The notes: generated by a model from the sequence alone, not told the origin. 64,000 nt of DNA from CAVSQX01 sp963730225 (GCA_963730225.1 CAVSQX010000001.1:620001-684000), one strand, 5' to 3'; counted from the stretch's first letter, positions 18,807-28,852 are shown. Numbers and translations: made by a program.

Positions 18807-20185
18807 TTACTCGTAGCGCAGCGCTTCGATCGGATCGAGTCGGGAAGCCTTCCACGCCGGATAGAAACCGAAGATCAATCCCACCGACGCTGAAACCACC
18901 ACCGAAGCCACGATCGCTCCGACGGAAATCTCCGTCGGCCACTGGAGCAGCAGATGCACCAGCATCGATCCCCCGCGGCCCAGCAGAATGCCGACCGCCC
19001 CGCCGGCCAGGCACAGAATCACCGCTTCGACCAGGAATTGGCGGAGAATATCCCGACTCCGCGCCCCACCGCCATGCGCAGGCCGATTTCACGGGTGCGC
19101 TCGGTAACGCTCACCAGCATGATATTCATGATGCCCACCCCGCCGACGACGAGCGAGATCAGCGCCACGCCCAGCAGCAGGTTGGCCATGATGCTGGTAG
19201 TGGCCGTCATGGTGCGGGTCAGCTCGGTCATGTCGCGGATCATAAAATCATCGGGCTCGCCGGACTGAATGTGATGGCGCTGGTGCAGCAGCGCGGTGAT
19301 CTGGTTGATCGCGTCGGGAACGGCCGAAGCACTGACGCCGTTGCACAGAATCTGATCGATGTTGGCAAATCGCACCGGCATCGGCGTGTCGGCCTGCTCG
19401 GTATCGGACAGCACGGGAAACAAATCGCTCGTGGTTTCCGGGTAAAGCTGGCTGAGGGAGTTGATCGTGTTGGTCGAGCTACTGGTCGACAGCGTCGCCT
19501 GGGCCGCGCCGCCGGTCGATTGGTTCGAGACACGATATTTAATCGTGGTCCAGGGCGCGATGATGATGTCGTCCTGATCGCTGCCGAACATGTTAGCGCC
19601 CTTGGCCGTCAGCACGCCCATGACGCGGAAGGTAACGCTGCCCAGCCGAATGTCCTTTCCCACCGGCGATTCCCCGGCAAAAAGTTCACGCACCAGCGTC
19701 TGGCCGAGCATGCAAACTTTATTCACGTTGCGCACATCGCGGTCGGTGAAGGCAGCGCCGTCGGCGACGCCCCAATCGTGAATGTCGAGGTAGTCGGCGG
19801 TGGTGCCCTGGATGGTGGCTGGAATCCAGTTGCGGTTGCCGTAGATCACCTGCATCGAGCGCGTGTGGACAATCGGGCAGGCGTCGCGCACGGCCGGGCA
19901 CTCGAGCTGAATCGCGTCGCAATCCTGCGGCGTCAGCGACATCACGCTTCCCGACCCCCATGAAATTCCCCCGCTGGCCGCCGTACCGGGCAAGATGAGG
20001 AGCGTGTTAGCGCCCATGCTGGCGATGCTTTTCTGAATGGCCGACGACGAACCGTGACCGATTTCCATCATGGCGATCACCGCCGCCACGCCGATGATGA
20101 TTCCCAGGCAAGTCAGGGCCGAGCGCATGACGTTGCGGCGAAGCGCCCGGCCGGCGGTTTTGAGGGTGCGGGTCATGGTGTGCAT
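18807..20185 (-). CDS. MacB-like ABC permease with FtsX domain (apparent frameshift)
   Basis: The product opens MHTMTRTLKTAGRALRRNVMRSALTCLGIIIGVAAVIAMM, the first MacB/FtsX helix. A large periplasmic MacB core domain follows (IPATIQGTTADYLDIHDWGV, ITALLHQRHHIQSGEPDDF). Helix 2 begins SLVVGGVGIMNIMLVSVTERTREIGLRMAVG. The frame then breaks at a run of four C (+ strand 19064-19067). With one more base it reads ARSRDILRQFLVEAVILCLAGG into the last two helices and ends FGFYPAWKASRLDPIEALRYE. Reconstructed length is about 459 residues. It works with the ATPase and adaptor encoded upstream as a MacAB-type mechanotransmission efflux pump. A homopolymer deletion is the likely cause of the break. Confidence 0.88.
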
Positions 20186-20196
20186 GGTCGAAACTC

Positions 20197-20904
20197 CTAC
20201 ACGCCGACCGATTCAGCGGTAAAGACGCCGGATTCGATCAGCCCGTCGCGCATCAGAATTTGCCGCGAGGCGTGCCGGGCGACGCCGTGGTCGTGGGTTA
20301 CCAGAATGATCGTGATGTCTTCCTCTTCGTTGAGCTTTTGGAACATGCGCAGAATGTCTTCGCTGGTTCGGCTGTCGAGGTTCCCCGTAGGCTCGTCGGC
20401 CAGAAGCAGCGGCGGCTGGTTCACCAGGGCGCGGGCGATGGCGACGCGCTGCTGCTGCCCGCCGGAGAGCTGCGACGGATAATGGTCCATTCGATCCGTC
20501 AGCCCCACGCGATCGAGCACGGCGATGGCGCGCTCCCGGGCCTGCCGGTCGCTGAGATTCCCCGCCGTGTACGTCAGCGGCATGATCACGTTCTCCAACG
20601 CCGACGTGCGGGCCAGCAGATTGAAATTCTGAAACACGAAGCCGATCTTACGATTGCGGACCAACGCGCGGGCATCGGAGCGAAGGCCGGAAACGTCCTG
20701 GTCATCCAGCCAGTATCGGCCCGCGCTGGGGCGGTCCAGACAACCCAGAATGTTCATGAGCGTGCTTTTGCCCGAGCCGCTCGCCCCCGTCAGCGCGACC
20801 ATTTCCCCGCGCTCGATTTCCAGCGAGACGCCCTTGAGAACCGGCACGTCCACCTCGCCCAGGTGATACGTCTTGCGGATTTCTTCCAGACGAATCAGCG
20901 CCAC
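20197..20904 (-). CDS. ABC transporter ATPase, MacB/LolD type
   Basis: The GTG at 20904 is chosen because GAGGAG lies 9 nt upstream of it; the in-frame TTG at 20913 abuts that site. The 235-residue protein has Walker A (GASGSGKSTLMN), Q-loop, signature LSGGQQQRVAIARAL, Walker B LLADEPTGNLD and H-loop VTHD. The family-specific QNFNLLARTSALENVIMPL segment also fits. It powers the FtsX-type permease encoded 11 bp downstream and lies 82 bp after the MacA-like gene, all on the minus strand. Cytoplasmic. Confidence 0.92.
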   Translation of the reverse strand: MALIRLEEIRKTYHLGEVDVPVLKGVSLEIERGEMVALTGASGSGKSTLMNILGCLDRPSAGRYWLDDQDVSGLRSDARALVRNRKIGFVFQNFNLLARTSALENVIMPLTYTAGNLSDRQARERAIAVLDRVGLTDRMDHYPSQLSGGQQQRVAIARALVNQPPLLLADEPTGNLDSRTSEDILRMFQKLNEEEDITIILVTHDHGVARHASRQILMRDGLIESGVFTAESVGV

Positions 20905-20986
20905 GAAAACCAACTCCTCTGACGGTGGTGAGCGGCGGACGCATATCCGCGGCTACGGGATAAACCGACCGGCGAGCGTTCAAATT

Positions 20987-22312
20987 TCATTGCCGTCGGC
21001 GGCCGCCGAATTGGGGGAGGAAGGGGTTTCGTGCTCCCCCTTCGGCACCGGCTTCAACTTCGCCAACAACCACGAGCTTACCTTCATCCAATTGATCCGA
21101 TTCGATTTCGCTGTTCAGGCCGTCCGTCAGGCCGATTTTGACGCGCAACGGGCGGACGTACTGGCCGTCTTTGATCCAGACGGAGCCGTGCTGGTGAGCG
21201 GCGGATTCGTTGATCGGCCGGGTTGTCGGCGGCGGCTCTGGGCTCTCAGCGGAATCGGCCTGGGCTTGACGCACATCGGGGGCCACCTCGTCTTCCGTCG
21301 GCGTCCAGCGCAACGCCGAATTCGGAACCAGAAGCACGTTCGAGTGGTGATCGAGCTGAAATAGCAAATTGGCCGTCATGTACGGCAGCAGCTTGCCATC
21401 CAGGTTGTCGGTGTTCACCTCGACGGTGTAGGTGACGACATTCTGCGTCATGCTCGCGTTGAGCCGCACCTGCCCGACCTCCGCCTGGAACGTTCGTCCG
21501 GGGTAAGCGTCCACCGTGAAGGTGACCGCCTGACCGGGATGAATGTTGCCGATGTCCGCTTCGTTCACCGACGCCCAAACCTGAATGCGCTTTAAATCTT
21601 TCGCCACGAGAAACAAGCTCGGCGTGCTCATGGCCGAGGCGACCGTTTGGCCGATGTTGACCCGGCGGTCGATGATCGTGCCCTTGACCGGCGAAACGAT
21701 CGTGCAGTAGCTCAAATTCTTCTTGGCGTATTCGAGCGCGGCTTCATATTGGGCCTGGCCGGTTTGCGCCTGAAGAATCGCGGCCTGCCCATCGGCGACA
21801 TTGGCGACCGCCACGTCGTAGTTGGCCTGGTACTGGTCGATATCCGATTGCGAAAGTCCCGCGTTCACACCGGCGCTTTGGGCGCGTTTCCAATCGTTGG
21901 CGGCCTGGAAAAGTTTGGCTTTGTCCTGCGCGAGATCCGCCTTGGCTTTTTGCACGTTGGCCCGTGCCTGTTCCACCTGCGCCTGGGCGCTGGCGACGTT
22001 GGCGGCGTAAAGCGAATCGTCGATGTGTGCCAGAACTTCCCCTTCATCCACTTCCGAGCCGTAATCGACCAGCTTGCCGGACTTGTGAATGTCTTTTCCG
22101 AAATAATCGAGGGTTCCCGAAAGCTGGGCGCCGACGTCAACGACTTCCTCCGGCTCCAGCGTGCCGGTGGCGCTGATGGTGGCCGTGATGTCGCCGCGCT
22201 CGACGGGCACGGTGCGAAACACCACCCCATCGCCGCGGCTATGCCGCAGATACCACCCGCCGGCCGCGGCGACAATTACGACGATCACAATCAGGACAAT
22301 CCATTTGCGCAT
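20987..22312 (-). CDS. MacA-like periplasmic adaptor (HlyD family)
   Basis: The 441-residue protein has one N-terminal membrane anchor (WIVLIVIVVIVAAAGGWYL). Next comes the barrel-sandwich lead VPVERGDITATISATGTLEP, typical of MacA. A long helical hairpin (residues ~95-200, ANVASAQAQVEQARANVQKAKADL) is flanked by lipoyl halves (VDEGEVLAHIDDSLY and IVSPVKGTIIDRRVNIGQTV). A beta-barrel (DIGNIHPGQAVTFTVDAYPG) and a membrane-proximal domain follow. A linker rich in Pro/Glu (residues ~355-385) is inserted in the last domain. It couples the MacB pump to an outer-membrane channel. It is the first gene of the macA-ATPase-permease operon. Confidence 0.9.
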   Translation of the reverse strand: MRKWIVLIVIVVIVAAAGGWYLRHSRGDGVVFRTVPVERGDITATISATGTLEPEEVVDVGAQLSGTLDYFGKDIHKSGKLVDYGSEVDEGEVLAHIDDSLYAANVASAQAQVEQARANVQKAKADLAQDKAKLFQAANDWKRAQSAGVNAGLSQSDIDQYQANYDVAVANVADGQAAILQAQTGQAQYEAALEYAKKNLSYCTIVSPVKGTIIDRRVNIGQTVASAMSTPSLFLVAKDLKRIQVWASVNEADIGNIHPGQAVTFTVDAYPGRTFQAEVGQVRLNASMTQNVVTYTVEVNTDNLDGKLLPYMTANLLFQLDHHSNVLLVPNSALRWTPTEDEVAPDVRQAQADSAESPEPPPTTRPINESAAHQHGSVWIKDGQYVRPLRVKIGLTDGLNSEIESDQLDEGKLVVVGEVEAGAEGGARNPFLPQFGGRRRQ

Positions 22313-22348
22313 AGGTAATGAGTTCTCTAACCGGCGTTGACGCGGTCA

Positions 22349-22357
22349 ATTATAGCA
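22349..22357 (-). promoter_or_regulatory. Extended -10 promoter for the mac-like operon
   Basis: The minus strand reads TGCTATAAT, a perfect extended -10, about 37 nt upstream of the MacA start. No convincing -35 is present, which is tolerated with an extended -10. The region is divergent with apt. Confidence 0.45.
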
Positions 22358-22452
22358 TGTTACCGCCTAAAGGAAGTTGCACGCACCGCCCCCGGAATCG
22401 GCAATTTCAAAGCCCTTGGCGTGATGGGGCATTTGGCCGTAAAGTTCGCACC

Positions 22453-22980
22453 ATGCAAGATCCCGCGATCCATCTGAAAAAACTGATCCGCGACATTCCC
22501 GATTTCCCCAAACCCGGAATTCTATTCCGCGATATCAGCCCGCTGCTGGCCGATCCATCCGGGCTGGCGCTGTCGATCGAGCTGCTGGCCAATCCGTTTC
22601 GCGGGAAGAACATCGATCTGGTGGTCGGAGCCGAGAGCCGGGGATTCATCTTCGGCACCGCCGTCGCGTGCTGTTTGTCCGCTGGATTTTCGTTGGTACG
22701 CAAACGCGGCAAACTTCCGTTCAAAAAAGTCTCGATGACCTACGACCTGGAATACGGGCAGGACACGCTGGAGATGCACGCCGATGCAATCGTCCCTGGG
22801 CAGCGCGTGCTGATCGTGGATGATGTGCTGGCCACCGGCGGCACCATGAAAGCCTGCTGCGATCTGGTGAAGCAGCTGGGTGGAGAGATCGTCGGCGTGG
22901 CCGTGCTGATCGAATTGGCCGACCTGGGCGGCCGGTCCAAGATCAAGCCGCATCCGGTTCATTCGGTCATGCCGTATTGA
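22453..22980 (+). CDS. apt: Adenine phosphoribosyltransferase
   Basis: The ATG at 22453 gives 175 residues, the normal Apt length (MQDPAIHLKKLIRDIPDFPKPGILFRDISPLL); an upstream reading from 22318 adds 45 unrelated residues. The PRPP-binding motif VLIVDDVLATGGTMKA is complete, and VGAESRGFIFG plus LVRKRGKLPFK are conserved Apt motifs. The enzyme converts adenine and PRPP to AMP in purine salvage and is cytoplasmic. Its stop overlaps the putative TTG start of the Nudix gene by 4 bp (22977-22980). Confidence 0.95.
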   Translation: MQDPAIHLKKLIRDIPDFPKPGILFRDISPLLADPSGLALSIELLANPFRGKNIDLVVGAESRGFIFGTAVACCLSAGFSLVRKRGKLPFKKVSMTYDLEYGQDTLEMHADAIVPGQRVLIVDDVLATGGTMKACCDLVKQLGGEIVGVAVLIELADLGGRSKIKPHPVHSVMPY

Positions 22981-23420
22981 TTCGATTTGCCGTGAATTCT
23001 GGCATCGTGCGATATCGCGCCTCGACCGTATGCCGATGGAACCATCGGCTGCTGACCGTGCGCGCGACCGATCCGGTTTCGGGCAGAGAATATCTCTTTC
23101 TTCCCGGCGGCGGAATCGAAGCGGGCGAACTCCCCGCCGCCGCCGCCGTGCGCGAAACGCTGGAGGAAACCGGCTACTCCGTCCGGCTCATGGGCGAGCC
23201 GACGATCGCCGAATACACGTTTGATTGGGCCGGCAAGCCGTACGATTGCCATACGCATTTCTTCGCGGCGGAATTGATCGACCCAGACGCAAAGCCGCTG
23301 CGGATTCTGGATGATGATCCGAATCTGCATGGAGTGGAGTGGATATCCGTCCAGGAAATCGAGACGGTTTTTGCGTATCACCCTGTGATTCAGCAGACTG
23401 TGGCAAAGTTGGCGTGTTGA
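22977..23420 (+). CDS. Nudix hydrolase
   Basis: A complete Nudix box, G-x5-E-x7-REUxEExGU, is seen in GGIEAGELPAAAAVRETLEETGY (residues ~45-67). The 147-residue size is normal for a single-domain Nudix enzyme hydrolysing a nucleoside diphosphate linked to another moiety. The start is uncertain: TTG at 22977 overlaps the apt stop, and a GTG lies at 22992. Coupling to apt suggests a role in nucleotide salvage or house-cleaning (inference). Confidence 0.85.
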   Translation: MIRFAVNSGIVRYRASTVCRWNHRLLTVRATDPVSGREYLFLPGGGIEAGELPAAAAVRETLEETGYSVRLMGEPTIAEYTFDWAGKPYDCHTHFFAAELIDPDAKPLRILDDDPNLHGVEWISVQEIETVFAYHPVIQQTVAKLAC

Positions 23421-23546
23421 CGCAGCGTTCCATCGATTTGGAGACACCGAGAAAGTACCTCTTACGAAGTTATACTAATATTAGCCTTTTATAGCGGCTT
23501 TTTTGTATAAGTGGATATAAGCACCTAAATTGGATATAATATCGCT
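23421..23546 (+). promoter_or_regulatory. AT-rich intergenic region: weak terminator, paired GGATATAA boxes and TATAAT
   Basis: This stretch is strikingly AT-richer than its surroundings. AGCC/GGCT (23483-23499) followed by six T's could end the apt-nudix transcript. Two GGATATAA boxes at 23513-23520 and 23532-23539 are spaced 19 bp. TATAAT at 23535-23540 lies inside the second box, 6 nt before the GTG of the ATPase gene, so the transcript may be leaderless. The paired boxes could be an operator overlapping the promoter. Confidence 0.45.
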
Positions 23547-24726
23547 GTGGACCCAATTACAAATCCATTTTCGCCGGGAGCAGGCAGCCCTCCGCCGGAA
23601 CTTGTCGGGCGCGAAGCGGTGCTAGAAGAAGCCCGCATTGGATGCGCGAGTCAAAGCGGGCCGCAGCGCACAGGGAATCATGTTGACCGGACTGCGCGGC
23701 GTAGGCAAGACGGTGCTATTAAATGAAATTCGGCGTATTGCGCAGGATCAGAGATATGACCCAATCACAATCGAAGTGCAGGAGAAGAAGCAATTAGGAC
23801 CGCTACTTTCGCCAGCTCTTCGGCAGTTACTGTTCCAGTATGACAAAGCCGCAGGCGCTGGCGACAAGGTAAAGCGCGCGATGGCTGTCCTGCGCAGCTT
23901 TGTCAGCACCATAAAGGTCACGGCTAATGACGTTACCTACGGTATTGATGTCGCACCGGCCAAAGGATCGGCCGATAGCGGGGACATCGAGGTCGATCTT
24001 CCGGCGCTCTTCATCGCGGTCGGGGAAGCAGCAGCGGATCAAGGCCGGGCAACTGTCCTCTTGTTGGACGAAGTTCAGTATTTATCTGCTGAAGAACTTG
24101 GTGCGGCGATCTTGGCAATGCACCAGGTACAACAGCGTCAACTCCCGATTATGCTCATCGGTGCTGGGCTGCCGATCCTTCCTGCTTTAGCGGGCAAGTC
24201 CAAATCGTATGCTGAGCGCCTCTTCAAGTTCCCCGATATCGGCCCACTTTCAGAATCGGATGTATCCCGAGCGCTGCGCGATCCGACGCGCAATGCTGGA
24301 ATTGAGTTCCAAGGTGATGCACTGGCGGAAATCTTTCGGATCACGGAGGGATACGCCTACTTCGTTCAGGAATGGGGATCGCAATGTTGGAACATCGCCG
24401 ACTCCAGCCCAATCACGCAAGAGCACGTTTCGCGCACCACACCGGTGGCGATCAAAGAGTTGGATAAGAGCTTCTTCCGCGTGCGCTACGACCGACTCAC
24501 CCCAAGTGAGAAGCGCTTTCTTCGTGCCATAGCCGAAGTGAGCAACGGGCCGGTCCGTACGGGCGATGTGGCGGAATTGCTTAAAATTAAAGTAACTTCG
24601 CTCGGCCCCGTGCGGGCTTCCCTGATTGAGAAGGGAATGATCTACAGCCCGGCATTTGGCGATATGGCCTTCACTGTGCCTATGTTCGGCGAGTTCATGA
24701 AGCGGACCATGCCGTTCGATCGCTGA
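23547..24726 (+). CDS. AAA/Orc1-like ATPase (apparent frameshift near the N-terminus)
   Basis: The GTG at 23547 starts VDPITNPFSPGAGSPPPELVGREAVLEEA, the usual opening of this ATPase family. One extra base in the CCC run near 23631 shifts the frame, after which LDARVKAGRSAQGIMLTGLRG continues. Walker A GLRGVGKTVLL and Walker B TVLLLDEVQYL are intact. A winged-helix-like C-terminal part (RFLRAIAEVSNGPVRTGDVAELL) follows. Reconstructed length is about 392 residues. Such stand-alone AAA_16 ATPases are common in genomic islands and have been linked loosely to DNA binding or defence; no partner is obvious here. GC content and codon use are lower than in neighbours, suggesting horizontal acquisition. 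Confidence 0.75.
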
Positions 24727-24798
24727 CCGACGAGCAATGCAATTGTCAGCCGAAACGGAGTGGTTGGCTGATTGATACAAGGCGACAGTCGAGCCGGC

Positions 24799-25038
24799 GA
24801 TGATCTACATTCTGGAAGACAACGAAGATCGTATTCGGCAGTTTCCGCGGTGGTGGCGGAAATCGCCCCTGAAATGCCGGTTTGGTTTTGGCGCAGCGCC
24901 CATGAAATGATGACCGACTTGCCCAATGCGCATTGGCTCTCGACGCTGCGCCATCGGAGCCAAGGGACAGAGGAAGGTGGAAAGCGCGATGATGGAGTGC
25001 CGCTTGCGGCGATGAAATGCGGATTTGGAGGATGCTGA
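24799..25038 (+). pseudogene. Remnant of a small receiver-like protein (cyclic-phosphate processing receiver type)
   Basis: From the ATG at 24799 the reading is MIYILEDNEDRIRQF. One base short at 24841-24844 it continues in another frame as SAVVAEIAPEMPVWFWRSAH and EMMTDLP. After that the likeness weakens, with GTEEGGKRDDGVPLAAMK near the end. The opening resembles small receiver-like proteins (MIYxLEDDxDRIxxF). At least two indels are needed to rebuild it, and no intact C-terminus is seen, so decay is more likely than a single error. The following 25039-25235 holds no recognisable gene. Confidence 0.4.
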
Positions 25039-25235
25039 GGAGAATCCATTGCTCGCCGACGGGATGGGCGGTGCGGTCGTAATCGATGAATTCAAGGATG
25101 ACGTGGTGGTGGCGGCCGATGCGGAGGTGTTCGTGGTCGCGTAGAGCGGGTGAACTGCTTCACTTTCCTTTGGGTTGCGGGCCGAACATCGGGCGGATTT
25201 CGGGAACCGCGAGCAAGCTCGCGGCCAAACGAGGG

Positions 25236-27071
25236 TCAGGGAACGTTTAGATTCACAGGGGCCTGAAGATCGCCGATAGTCATTTGCTTGAGTTGCGTGT
25301 TGCTGGGAACCAGGAAAACGTAGGTCACTTCGCCGCCGCCGCTTGGGACGGAGACGGAATCGACGCCGTGCTCGGCATCGAATCGCATGAACAATCCCTG
25401 CTTGCCGGCGGGCGATGCGAGACAGAAATATCCGCTGGCGGCGATCGAGTTGCCGCTGGCGTCGACCAGCTTGGGCGGCGAGGTGCCGGCCGAGGCGCGG
25501 GTCGGAACTTGCACGATTTTTTTGCCGTCGGGGACATACAGTTCGGTCAATTGGCTGTCGCCGACGGCGAGCTTGTCGAGCGTGGCGGTGGGATCGATCT
25601 TTACCAGATCGAGCCGGCTGTCTTTGAGGGAAACGGTTCCTCCGGCGACGGCGACGTTTTGGGCTTCGCCGTCGGAGGTGTTGACGCCGATCTTGTAGGG
25701 CAGTTGCGGGGAAACCTGGGCGGCGCTGGAGGCGGAGGTTTGCGGAGGCGTCTGGGCAACCGGCGGCTGCGGCGGTGGGTTCTCGATCGGAGCCGGGCGC
25801 GGCGCGGGGGCGGGAATCGACGCGCGGGGAGTTGACGGCAGCGCCGGCGTCGGGGCGGCGTGGATTCGATCCATCTGTATCTTCTTTCGCAACACGTTCA
25901 CATCCGGCGAAGGCGAATAATCCGTGTTGATCGTCTTGCCGCTCAGATCGACGCGGCCGGATCGTTTGACTTCGATGAATCGACCGGCGGGAATGGTGGT
26001 GGCCTTGGCGTCGCCCATGAGATCATCGCGGTCGATCAGAAATGCGGCGTCGACCGACTGGGAGCCGGAGGTTCCGAAGTCGAGGAACAGAAAGTCATCG
26101 GGCTTTTGCGACATGAGCAAATCGGCGTTGTCGACGGTGCCGATGGGAAAATAATTCTTGTCGTTGGCGACCAGGCGGATGGAGCCGGTGCTGAAACGGA
26201 ACAGTTTGTCGACGTCGTCGGCGGCGTTGCGATCGACGGCGATCCGGACGATGAGCAGGATTTGGCCGGGGCCGGGGAGCGTTACGGGTTTGATCTGGCG
26301 ATCGCTGCGAAGCTCCTTGAATTCCGGATCGGCGGTGCGGAGCTGGGAAACCGAATAAAGGCCGGTCACCGAAATCGCACTGGCCCCGTTGGCGCCGTAG
26401 GCGGAATGATTGGCGCCGATCTGTATGCCGATGCGATCGCCGAACAGTTCCTGGATGTAATCGGGGTGTATGCTGGACAAGGTGCGGTCGCCGGCCAGTG
26501 TGCCGCCGTCGCTGAGATGCTGAACGGTTCCCAGAACGATGTCGTCAACGGGAATCATCAGGGATTTTTCCTTGTCGGGGTCGAGCGATTCATCGTTCAT
26601 TTCGTTGTAGATCACCGAATCCTGCTGCTGGCGGTTGGTGGGGACGGTGACGTTCTCGTCGTTGCGCAGGACGTAGCGCGAATAGCCACCGACGCTGGGG
26701 CCAAAGGGGAGCGACTGGGCGGCGATGGCGATGATTCCGGTGGTGAAAATTCCGGCGACGATGCCCATCGCTCCGGCGCCGACTTTGTCCAGGATGGCGG
26801 GGAAGCGGAGATTGCCGGGAATCGCCTTGTCGAAAATGAGTCGCAGGGTGATGTAGATGGCGGCGAACAGCACGCACAAAGTCATGGCGTTGGCTTCGTC
26901 GGCCATTTTGCCCTTCAGGAGCATGTCGATGAGGGTCTCCTGGTAGGAGACGGCCAACACGGCGGCGATGATCGCCAGGATGGCGGAGATGGTTGCGCTG
27001 AAGAACCCTTGAACGTAGTGGAAGAAGCCGATGACGCCGATCAGGATCAGGATGATGACGTTGAGAATCAT
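25236..27071 (-). CDS. CvpA-family membrane protein with long Pro-rich C-terminal extension
   Basis: The ATG at 27071 (MILNVIILILIGVIGFFHYVQG) is preferred to the TTG two codons upstream. Residues 1-150 contain four membrane helices in the CvpA (colicin V production) pattern: GFFSATISAILAIIAAVLAV, AMTLCVLFAAIYITLRLIF, GAGAMGIVAGIFTTGIIAI. The remaining ~460 residues are soluble, with a Pro-rich linker (about 400-450) between two beta-rich parts, probably extracytoplasmic. Planctomycete CvpA proteins often carry such extensions; the role is unknown. It is the last gene of a minus-strand set, 32 bp after the GspE-like gene. Confidence 0.75.
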   Translation of the reverse strand: MILNVIILILIGVIGFFHYVQGFFSATISAILAIIAAVLAVSYQETLIDMLLKGKMADEANAMTLCVLFAAIYITLRLIFDKAIPGNLRFPAILDKVGAGAMGIVAGIFTTGIIAIAAQSLPFGPSVGGYSRYVLRNDENVTVPTNRQQQDSVIYNEMNDESLDPDKEKSLMIPVDDIVLGTVQHLSDGGTLAGDRTLSSIHPDYIQELFGDRIGIQIGANHSAYGANGASAISVTGLYSVSQLRTADPEFKELRSDRQIKPVTLPGPGQILLIVRIAVDRNAADDVDKLFRFSTGSIRLVANDKNYFPIGTVDNADLLMSQKPDDFLFLDFGTSGSQSVDAAFLIDRDDLMGDAKATTIPAGRFIEVKRSGRVDLSGKTINTDYSPSPDVNVLRKKIQMDRIHAAPTPALPSTPRASIPAPAPRPAPIENPPPQPPVAQTPPQTSASSAAQVSPQLPYKIGVNTSDGEAQNVAVAGGTVSLKDSRLDLVKIDPTATLDKLAVGDSQLTELYVPDGKKIVQVPTRASAGTSPPKLVDASGNSIAASGYFCLASPAGKQGLFMRFDAEHGVDSVSVPSGGGEVTYVFLVPSNTQLKQMTIGDLQAPVNLNVP

Positions 27072-27103
27072 GTGCAACTCACTGGGCTGAGAACCGAGAA
27101 ATC

Positions 27104-28779
27104 TTAACCCTTGCTCCTGGAGCTGGGGGCGGAATCGGAGCGCAAAACGCGCAGAACTTCCTGCACGCTGGTTTCGCCGGTTTCGACCAGGTCCAAACCC
27201 AATTCCTGAAGATACTGCCCGCGCTGTTTGCGGAAGGCGGTTTTGAGCTGAGCGGGCGTTCCGCCGGCCAGCACGACCTGGCGAAGCTCATCGTCCACAA
27301 TCAGCATTTCGTAAATTCCGGTTCGGCCCTTGTAGCGAAGATCGTTGCAGAACTCGCAATGGATCGGATTGCCCTTGGGATCGGTCGGGGGTTCCTTGGG
27401 GGCCTGATACAACTGCTCGACTTTGGATGGATCGATGTTCAACTTCCGCAGGGTTTCGGGATCGGGGGTGTAACCCTGTTTGCAGGCAGTGCAGAGCTTG
27501 CGAAGGGTGCGGCCGGAGATGATCAGCCGCAGGTACGCCATCGCCAGCTTGTCGTCGCCGACGAGCTTTCGCCAGGCGGCCAGCGTTTCGGTGGCGCTTC
27601 CGGCGACCATGGCGACGTAAATCTGTCGACCCTCTTTGGCGCCGCCGATCAATTCGCGGGCCGATTCGGGACTCTCCGGCTTGCTCATGAGAATAATGTC
27701 CGGCTGCTGACTGACGACCCAGGCTACTTGCTTGGCTTCTTCCGCGGGCGTGACGTTGGCGGGCAGTTTATTTTGCGTGACGCCTTCCAGGTCCTGCTCC
27801 TGATCGCGCTCGATGGTGATCAGATGCTGCAAAAAGGCGTCATGGGCTCGCAGCATGGCATAGGAAAGGGCCGTGAGTCCCTGGCCCTTGGGGGCGCTGA
27901 GCAACGTGATGCCCGACCCCTGCTGGATCAGATTTCGAATCGTTTCGACCTGAGACGGAAGCATTCCCAGAGATTCGATGGTGAAGGAGTGCCGTTTTTT
28001 TGGATCGGTCAACATCCGAACGAATTCGCCGGCGGTGCTTCCCTTGGTGGTGACTTGCAACTCGCGGCGGCGGCGATTGATGTTCAACTTCAGCGTGCCA
28101 GTCTGGGGCTTACGGACTTCGTTCATGTCCAATTCGGCGACTTCTTTGAGATAGGCGATGGCCGCCGCCGCCGACGCCTTGGAGACCGCCGCTCCGCTGT
28201 ATCCGACGCCGTCGACGCTGTATTTGACGATGGATCCGGATTCGGCGGGGGAGATTTCGATGATCTGGGCGTTATTTTCCAGGGGCGTGCCAAGCATCTG
28301 CTGAATGGCATTGAAGGCTTCGGCTTCGGGATCGTCCGGCGCGGCGCGGGCAGCAGGGAGCCGTTGGGGCCGATCAATTGCACCGAGCCTTCGATTTCCT
28401 TTACTTCCTTGCCCTTGCCGCCGAGGCTGCGCAACCAATTCGTGAAGGTGGTGGAGAGATCGCCAAGCCCGACCTGGCGCTGGCGCAACGCCAGATAGAT
28501 GCCGGCCTCGATGCCCATGACCCCGACGATGAGCAGCACACCGACCAGGAATCCGGGGAGAATCAGAATAAGGAGGAAGGCGCCGATCAGTCCGCCGAAC
28601 AGAGCGACATTTAACGCAGCGCGCGGCAGACGGGCCGGTTCGGAATCCTTGTCCACCCAGGTCAGCAGTCGTGCCCAGATCAAGAGCAGGAGAAGTACGA
28701 CGCCGGCCTTGATCGCGCTGACGTACTGACCCGTAACGACCGTCGCCGTCAGCTCAGCCCCCGGAATGCTCAAGCCCAT
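27104..28779 (-). CDS. Membrane-anchored GspE/PilB-like protein with degenerate ATPase motifs (apparent frameshift)
   Basis: The ATG at 28779, with GGAGA upstream, opens MGLSIPGAELTATVVTGQYV. Two to three membrane helices follow (AGVVLLLLLIWARLL, VALFGGLIGAFLLILILPGF, LIVGVMGIEAGIYLAL). One base is missing near 28340 in a GC-alternating run; the other frame then carries a GspE-like core for about 400 residues. Aligned with PilB/GspE, the Walker A lysine is lost (LLSAPKGQGLTAL where GPTGSGKTTTL is expected). Walker B/Asp-box residues are changed (DIILMSKPESPESA against DIIMVGEIRDLETA). The zinc-binding Cys pairs (CTAC...CEFC) and the GRTGIYEML motif are kept. It probably cannot hydrolyse ATP and may act as a structural or regulatory partner (inference). 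Confidence 0.75.
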
Positions 28780-28852
28780 CAGGTCTCCTTGCGATCCAAG
28801 TCACACCGACAAAAGGGCGGATATTGTAATCCTCGCAGCGGGACTGGCAAAT

